A stretch of DNA of 8,844 bases from Thermoleophilia bacterium (GTDB lineage Bacteria; Actinomycetota; Thermoleophilia; Gaiellales; SKUG01): assembly GCA_020438525.1 (NCBI GenBank), contig JAGQUL010000285.1:1-8844 (forward strand), read 5' to 3'. Within the stretch, counting starts at the first letter, position 1. Each line of letters begins with the position of its first letter. Positions 5,732 to 8,844 of the stretch are shown one piece after another. The notes under the pieces are model-generated. The model had not been told where the DNA came from. It saw only the letters and a program-made list of their open reading frames with translations, and made no database searches. The translations under genes were made by a program, and so were the position numbers.

Positions 5732-6379
5732 TCACTCCGGGACTATTCCCGCCATCTCCCGCCCCGCAGCGCGAAGGAAGTTCGAGTACGCGAGCTCGTC
5801 GGCAGTCGCTGGAAACGGCCCGTTGACCGCCATCGGATCGAGGATTCCGTACGTTCCCGAGGACGAATCCCACGCGCCGACTGCGATTGCGTGGTCGCCG
5901 GGCCAGTGATCGATTCCCAGCGCTGCGGATCTCGCATGGTAGCTGCGCTCGGACCACGTTCCGGGACCTCGTGGCGCGTGGTCCATCCGCACGGTCAGGA
6001 TCGCAGGCCGCCCGTCACGAACCACGTCGAGGACGTCGTTGATCCCGTGCACGACTCGAGCGTCGACTCCCAGCTGTCGCAGGAGGTCGCGCCCTTCGGC
6101 AAGGGTGACGCCGCGGCCGTGCTCGAGCTTGCCGGTCGCGAGCAGTCGCGCAGCCTCGATCGAGTCGACGATCCCTCCGGGTGTCGACGGGCGAGCCCCG
6201 TGTCCACGCAACCACGCGACCATCAGCGACGATGCGACCAGGCAGTCGGCATTGCGACTGGCGGCGGCGGGGCCGAACGGGTTGTAGGGGCCGCGGACCT
6301 GCGAGATGAACGCGTCGTCGAGCAACGCCTGCGCAGTGCCACCGAAGTGGCGTATCGATTCGTCGATCCCCGACACCAT
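5732..6379 (-). CDS. C39/papain-like cysteine peptidase-like protein
   Basis: This 215-residue protein has the Cys-His-Asp order of papain-like C39-type peptidases: C46 in NADCLVASSLMVAWLRG (43-59), H163 in GDHAIAVGAW (161-170), and D181 in YGILDPM (177-183). The segment PYNPFGPAAASRNADC resembles the region ahead of the catalytic cysteine in C39-like domains. No signal peptide or membrane segment is seen, so it is probably cytoplasmic unless exported another way. Substrate and role are unknown; it could be a peptidase, transglutaminase-like enzyme or effector-type hydrolase. It interrupts the hemW-hrcA neighbourhood. Hand counts over 5761-5940 give 118 of 180 G/C (66%), against 134 of 180 (74%) for 7081-7260 in hemW, which suggests a separate origin. 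The ATG at 6377-6379 has GGGGAG only one base ahead, unusually close; the GTG at codon 2 position would give better spacing. Confidence 0.6.
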   Translation of the reverse strand: MVSGIDESIRHFGGTAQALLDDAFISQVRGPYNPFGPAAASRNADCLVASSLMVAWLRGHGARPSTPGGIVDSIEAARLLATGKLEHGRGVTLAEGRDLLRQLGVDARVVHGINDVLDVVRDGRPAILTVRMDHAPRGPGTWSERSYHARSAALGIDHWPGDHAIAVGAWDSSSGTYGILDPMAVNGPFPATADELAYSNFLRAAGREMAGIVPE

Positions 6380-6380
6380 G

Positions 6381-6425
6381 CTCCCCTGTCCCGAAACACC
6401 GGGCCCTCGCCTGCATGTCGGGGAG
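6381..6425 (-). promoter_or_regulatory. Inverted repeat that could mask the ribosome binding site of the C39-like gene
   Basis: CTCCCC (6381-6386) and GGGGAG (6420-6425) are inverted copies flanking an inner CCCG/CGGG pair (6390-6393 and 6400-6403). In the mRNA the GGGGAG next to the start codon could pair with the upstream CUCCCC and hide the Shine-Dalgarno sequence. The repeat fills most of the 66-base gap after hemW and might instead act as a weak terminator for hemW. Confidence 0.25.
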
Positions 6426-6445
6426 TCGCGTGCGCTCGTTTCGCG

Positions 6446-7636
6446 TCACGGGTCGAGCAGCAGCGCGCCGACCGATCCCTGGAGCATCCTGCCGCGCCGG
6501 TTGATGCGCAGCTCGAGGTCGCCCCGCAGCACGCCGTCGTGATCGGCGACGGGCACCGCTTCACCCAGCCCGAGCTCCACGATGCGCTCCACCCCGGCCG
6601 CGTCGACGATCCCGTCTGCGACGTCGGCCGCGACCACCCGCACCGGCTCGTCGAGGCGGAGCGCGAGCATCACGCGCTCGCTGCGCACGCCACGCTCGTC
6701 GACGTGCTCGATCCGTGCGGGTGGCAGCTCGCCCCGCTCGACCGCATCGAGCCAGCGGGGCACGTTCGGCAGGTTGGTGCGCCGCACTGCTCCGCCGGCC
6801 GCGTCGTCGTCGGCACGCATCCCCACGCCGCCCACGCCGACCGCGATCCATCCCGCTGCGCGCCAGTACGCGAGGTTGTGCCGGCATCGCTCATCGCGCT
6901 CGCGCGCGAAGTTGGCGGTCTCGTACCACCACCATCCGGCGTCCTGAAGGTGGTCGACGACAAGGTCGTAGAGGTCGTCGCTCGCCTCCCCCACGATCGC
7001 GTCCTTGTCGGTGCCGTGGGCGTGTGCGAGTCGGGTGCCGGGCTTGAACTCGAGCTCGTACGCGCTCAGGTGGTCGGGTTCGAGCGCGAGCGCCGCGTCG
7101 AGGTCGGCGGCGACCGATTCGGGCGACTGGCCCGGCACGCCCCAGATCAGGTCGAGCGAGAGGCGGTCGACTCCCGCATCGCGCAGCTCGCTCACGGCAG
7201 TACGCACCACCTCGGGCGATGCGCGCCGCTCGAGCGTCGCGAGCACCGCCGGATCGAACGACTGCGCGCCGAGCGACACGCGGGTTGTCGCGCCGCCCGC
7301 GAGCTGCGTCGCGAGCGCGTCGGTGACCGTCTCGGGATTGCACTCGATCGTGACCTCTGCGCCCGGCGCGACGACCGAGCCGAGCCACTGCTGCAGTGCG
7401 TCCATTGCCGACGGTTCGAGCAGCGTGGGCGTGCCGCCCCCGACGAACACCGTGTCGAAGCCGCCGCGCGGTGCGCCGCCCTGCAGCTCGAGCTCGCGAG
7501 CGAGCGCGGCGACGTAGCGCGCATGGATCTCCGGGCTTCGGCTCGTGGTGACGAAGTCGCAGTAGCCGCAGCGGTGCGCGCAGAACGGGACGTGCACGTA
7601 GAGGCTGCGGGGCGGGTCGTCGATCACCTCGTGCAC
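6446..7636 (-). CDS. hemW: Radical SAM heme chaperone HemW
   Basis: HemW is a radical-SAM protein related to oxygen-independent coproporphyrinogen III oxidase; characterised members bind heme and hand it to target proteins instead of oxidising coproporphyrinogen. The 396 residues carry the 4Fe-4S motif CAHRCGYC (C19, C23, C26) followed by DF, as is typical of this family. SAM-binding glycines follow in VGGGTP (65-70), then ECNPETV (98-104), SLGAQSFD (121-128), YETANFAR (238-245), the HemW-type HNLAYW (253-258), and a C-terminal winged-helix-like segment with ERVMLALRL. The start is a GTG at 7634-7636, 31 bases after the upstream stop, with only a weak GGAT ahead; a second in-frame GTG three codons later is possible. 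HemW lies near hrcA in many bacteria, which supports the call. It was often annotated as hemN in older records. Confidence 0.94.
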   Translation of the reverse strand: MHEVIDDPPRSLYVHVPFCAHRCGYCDFVTTSRSPEIHARYVAALARELELQGGAPRGGFDTVFVGGGTPTLLEPSAMDALQQWLGSVVAPGAEVTIECNPETVTDALATQLAGGATTRVSLGAQSFDPAVLATLERRASPEVVRTAVSELRDAGVDRLSLDLIWGVPGQSPESVAADLDAALALEPDHLSAYELEFKPGTRLAHAHGTDKDAIVGEASDDLYDLVVDHLQDAGWWWYETANFARERDERCRHNLAYWRAAGWIAVGVGGVGMRADDDAAGGAVRRTNLPNVPRWLDAVERGELPPARIEHVDERGVRSERVMLALRLDEPVRVVAADVADGIVDAAGVERIVELGLGEAVPVADHDGVLRGDLELRINRRGRMLQGSVGALLLDP

Positions 7637-7667
7637 GTTATCCGGAATCAGGCGACGATGCCCGCGT

Positions 7668-8525
7668 TCACGCGGTCGTCGGCACCTGCGCGTGCACCGG
7701 GACGAACGGGCGATGCTCGACCGGCTCGCCGCGACGCACGATGATCGCCTCGCTCTCCGGCACCTCGATCCACAGGCCGGGAAGGTTGTCGGTAAAGGGC
7801 TCCGACGCGACGAAGCGCGCGTCGTCCGGTACCGGATCCTGCAGCCGCACGTCGGGGTAGAGCGAGCGGATCGTGTCGATGTCCTGCGAGTAGTAGAGCG
7901 AGCGCGACCGGTGGATGCTCGAGTAGCGCACGACCCAGAGCGTGTGGCCGTCGCTCACGGCGAACGTGCCCTGCACGGCGCAGTCGATGTCGCGCCCGAC
8001 GGCCATCGACTCGATCATGCCGATCGTCCGCTCGAACGCGCCGATCGGGTCGTCGGCGAGGCCGTCCGACAGGGCCAGGTAGAAGAGCAGCTCGGTGTCG
8101 GTCGATCCGGCGATCGAGTCGAAGAGCTCCGGTGCGACGCACAGCAGCAGGTCACGGTGCATGCCCTCGTGCATCGCGATGCTGCCGTTGTGCTGGAACA
8201 GCCAGTTGTCGTGCGCGAACGGGTGGCAGTTGGTCTGCTGGACCGGCGAGCCGGTGGTGGCGCGCACGTGCGCGAATGCCAGGTGCGAGTCGATGTGGGT
8301 TGCCAGGTCGAGCAGGTTCTGGTCGTTCCATGCAGGCGAGACGCTGCGGTAGCGGCCGGGCGCGGCACGCCCCGATGCGTACCAGCCGAGGCCGAACCCG
8401 TCGCCGTTGGTGGCTTCGGCGCCCTCGTAGGAGTCGAGCGACTGCTGCACGAGCGAATGCTTCGGCTCGAACAGGATCCTCGCGAGGTTGAGCGGTGATC
8501 CGGAGTAGGCGATCCAGCGGCACAT
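7668..8525 (-). CDS. Class II glutamine amidotransferase (YafJ/EgtC-like)
   Basis: The 285-residue protein is a stand-alone Ntn-hydrolase of the class II glutamine amidotransferase type, which releases ammonia from glutamine or cleaves gamma-glutamyl amides. The start MCRWIAYSG exposes Cys2 as the nucleophile once Met1 is removed. Other landmarks are TNGDGFGLGWY (39-49), HVRATTG (86-92), TNCHPFAHDNWLFQHNGSI (98-116) and STDTELLFY (141-149). No synthase domain is attached. EgtC of ergothioneine synthesis belongs to the same family, but no egtA, egtB or egtD is in view, so that role is not claimed. The ATG at 8523-8525 has GGGAG at 8532-8536, six bases ahead, the best ribosome binding site in the window. 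A 73-base gap with a small hairpin separates it from the maltokinase-like gene. The cellular substrate is unknown. Confidence 0.9.
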   Translation of the reverse strand: MCRWIAYSGSPLNLARILFEPKHSLVQQSLDSYEGAEATNGDGFGLGWYASGRAAPGRYRSVSPAWNDQNLLDLATHIDSHLAFAHVRATTGSPVQQTNCHPFAHDNWLFQHNGSIAMHEGMHRDLLLCVAPELFDSIAGSTDTELLFYLALSDGLADDPIGAFERTIGMIESMAVGRDIDCAVQGTFAVSDGHTLWVVRYSSIHRSRSLYYSQDIDTIRSLYPDVRLQDPVPDDARFVASEPFTDNLPGLWIEVPESEAIIVRRGEPVEHRPFVPVHAQVPTTA

Positions 8526-8547
8526 GAGGGGCTCCCGGCGACGGTTC

Positions 8548-8562
8548 TGGGGGTCGCCCCCA
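8548..8562. terminator. Compact G/C hairpin between the maltokinase-like gene and the amidotransferase
   Basis: TGGGGG (8548-8553), loop TCG, and CCCCCA (8557-8562) form a perfect 6-bp stem, very stable for its size. On the transcribed strand it begins 36 bases after the upstream stop and ends 22 bases before the amidotransferase ATG. No T-run follows it, so it is a possible non-classical terminator or a leader structure. No convincing promoter was seen in the rest of the gap. Confidence 0.35.
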
Positions 8563-8598
8563 CCCTGCCCGTGCGTCGAAGCCGCAAACGCCTTGGTC

Positions 8599-8844
8599 TC
8601 AGCCGCCGGATGTCAGGCGCTCGAGCCGCCCGAGCGGGATGTCGACCCAGTCGGGTCGACTGCCGAGCTCGTACGAGGTCTCGTACAGCGCGTTGGCGAG
8701 CTCGGCCTCGCGAAGCTCGGGCGCGAGCTCGGTCCGTGCGTGGCGGAATCCCTGCCCGGAGGTCGCGTCGAGCCAGCCGTCGAGGAACGACTGCTTGGCC
8801 TGCGCGGCCCAGCGGTCGGCGACCGGTCGCAGCTGCGCCGCGAC
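8599..8844 (-). CDS. Maltokinase-like protein, C-terminal end (enters from the right edge)
   Basis: Only the last 81 residues and the stop at 8599-8601 are in the window. The frame is open to base 8844. The segment AELANALYETSYELGSRPDW followed by VDIPLGRLERL is the typical C-terminal end of actinobacterial maltokinases (Mak/Pep2) and of trehalose synthase-maltokinase fusions, where a K/N-ALYE...YE...RPDWV.IPL..I.RL pattern closes the kinase fold. An upstream W...QSFLDGWLDA helix also fits. Maltokinase makes maltose 1-phosphate for glycogen-like glucan synthesis by GlgE. The catalytic residues lie beyond the edge, so neither activity nor fusion to TreS can be judged. The link to the amidotransferase below is only adjacency. 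Confidence 0.7.
   Translation of the reverse strand, partial: VAAQLRPVADRWAAQAKQSFLDGWLDATSGQGFRHARTELAPELREAELANALYETSYELGSRPDWVDIPLGRLERLTSGG

Noticed and set aside
5683..5760. A sigma-70 type promoter ahead of hrcA using CACAAT as -10
   Set aside because: The hexamer overlaps the hairpin arm, the -35 position reads CATCCG, and the resulting leader would leave almost no room for the ribosome binding site.
5558..7744. A 728-codon open frame on the plus strand, antisense to hrcA, the C39-like gene and hemW
   Set aside because: It is the shadow of three minus-strand genes with clear motifs, is low in complexity, and has no recognisable domain.
7668..8525. Naming the amidotransferase EgtC
   Set aside because: The family fits, but no other ergothioneine gene is visible and the same family contains uncharacterised YafJ-type members.

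Overview
The window is a gene-dense, high-GC stretch of bacterial chromosome. Every supported gene lies on the minus strand, so transcription runs from base 8844 toward base 1. The high GC content, frequent GTG starts, 4-base stop/start overlaps and an hrcA-dnaJ pair without grpE or dnaK suggest an actinobacterial-type lineage. Acidimicrobiia or Thermoleophilia would fit, but no gene here fixes the taxon. No rRNA, tRNA, CRISPR array, insertion sequence or phage gene was seen, and no gene-free stretch exceeds 300 bases.

Layout in transcription order: the C-terminal end of a maltokinase-like protein (8599-8844, entering from the right edge); a class II glutamine amidotransferase of the YafJ/EgtC type (7668-8525); hemW, a radical-SAM heme chaperone (6446-7636); a small cysteine-peptidase-like protein of C39/papain-like type (5732-6379); hrcA, the heat-shock repressor (4633-5682); dnaJ (3426-4565); prmA, the ribosomal protein L11 methyltransferase (2569-3429); an RsmE-like 16S rRNA m3U methyltransferase with eroded signature motifs (1847-2572); two tandem PAP2-superfamily phosphatases (970-1791 and 278-973); and the N-terminal third of the tRNA methylthiotransferase MtaB (1-281, running off the left edge).

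The backbone hemW-hrcA-dnaJ-prmA-rsmE-mtaB is the old 'dnaK operon' order known from Firmicutes such as Bacillus subtilis, without grpE and dnaK. It joins protein folding (HrcA, DnaJ) to ribosome and tRNA modification (PrmA, RsmE, MtaB). Two insertions break this order: the lower-GC C39-like gene between hemW and hrcA, and the duplicated PAP2 pair between rsmE and mtaB. The PAP2 genes are overlap-coupled to each other and to mtaB, so they are now built into the operon.

No wholly new system is evident. The points most worth following are the PAP2 pair (tandem paralogues that share an N-terminal Leu-Pro-Gly segment and lack obvious membrane anchors), the C39-like insertion, the divergent RsmE, and a strong hairpin between the C39-like gene and hrcA.
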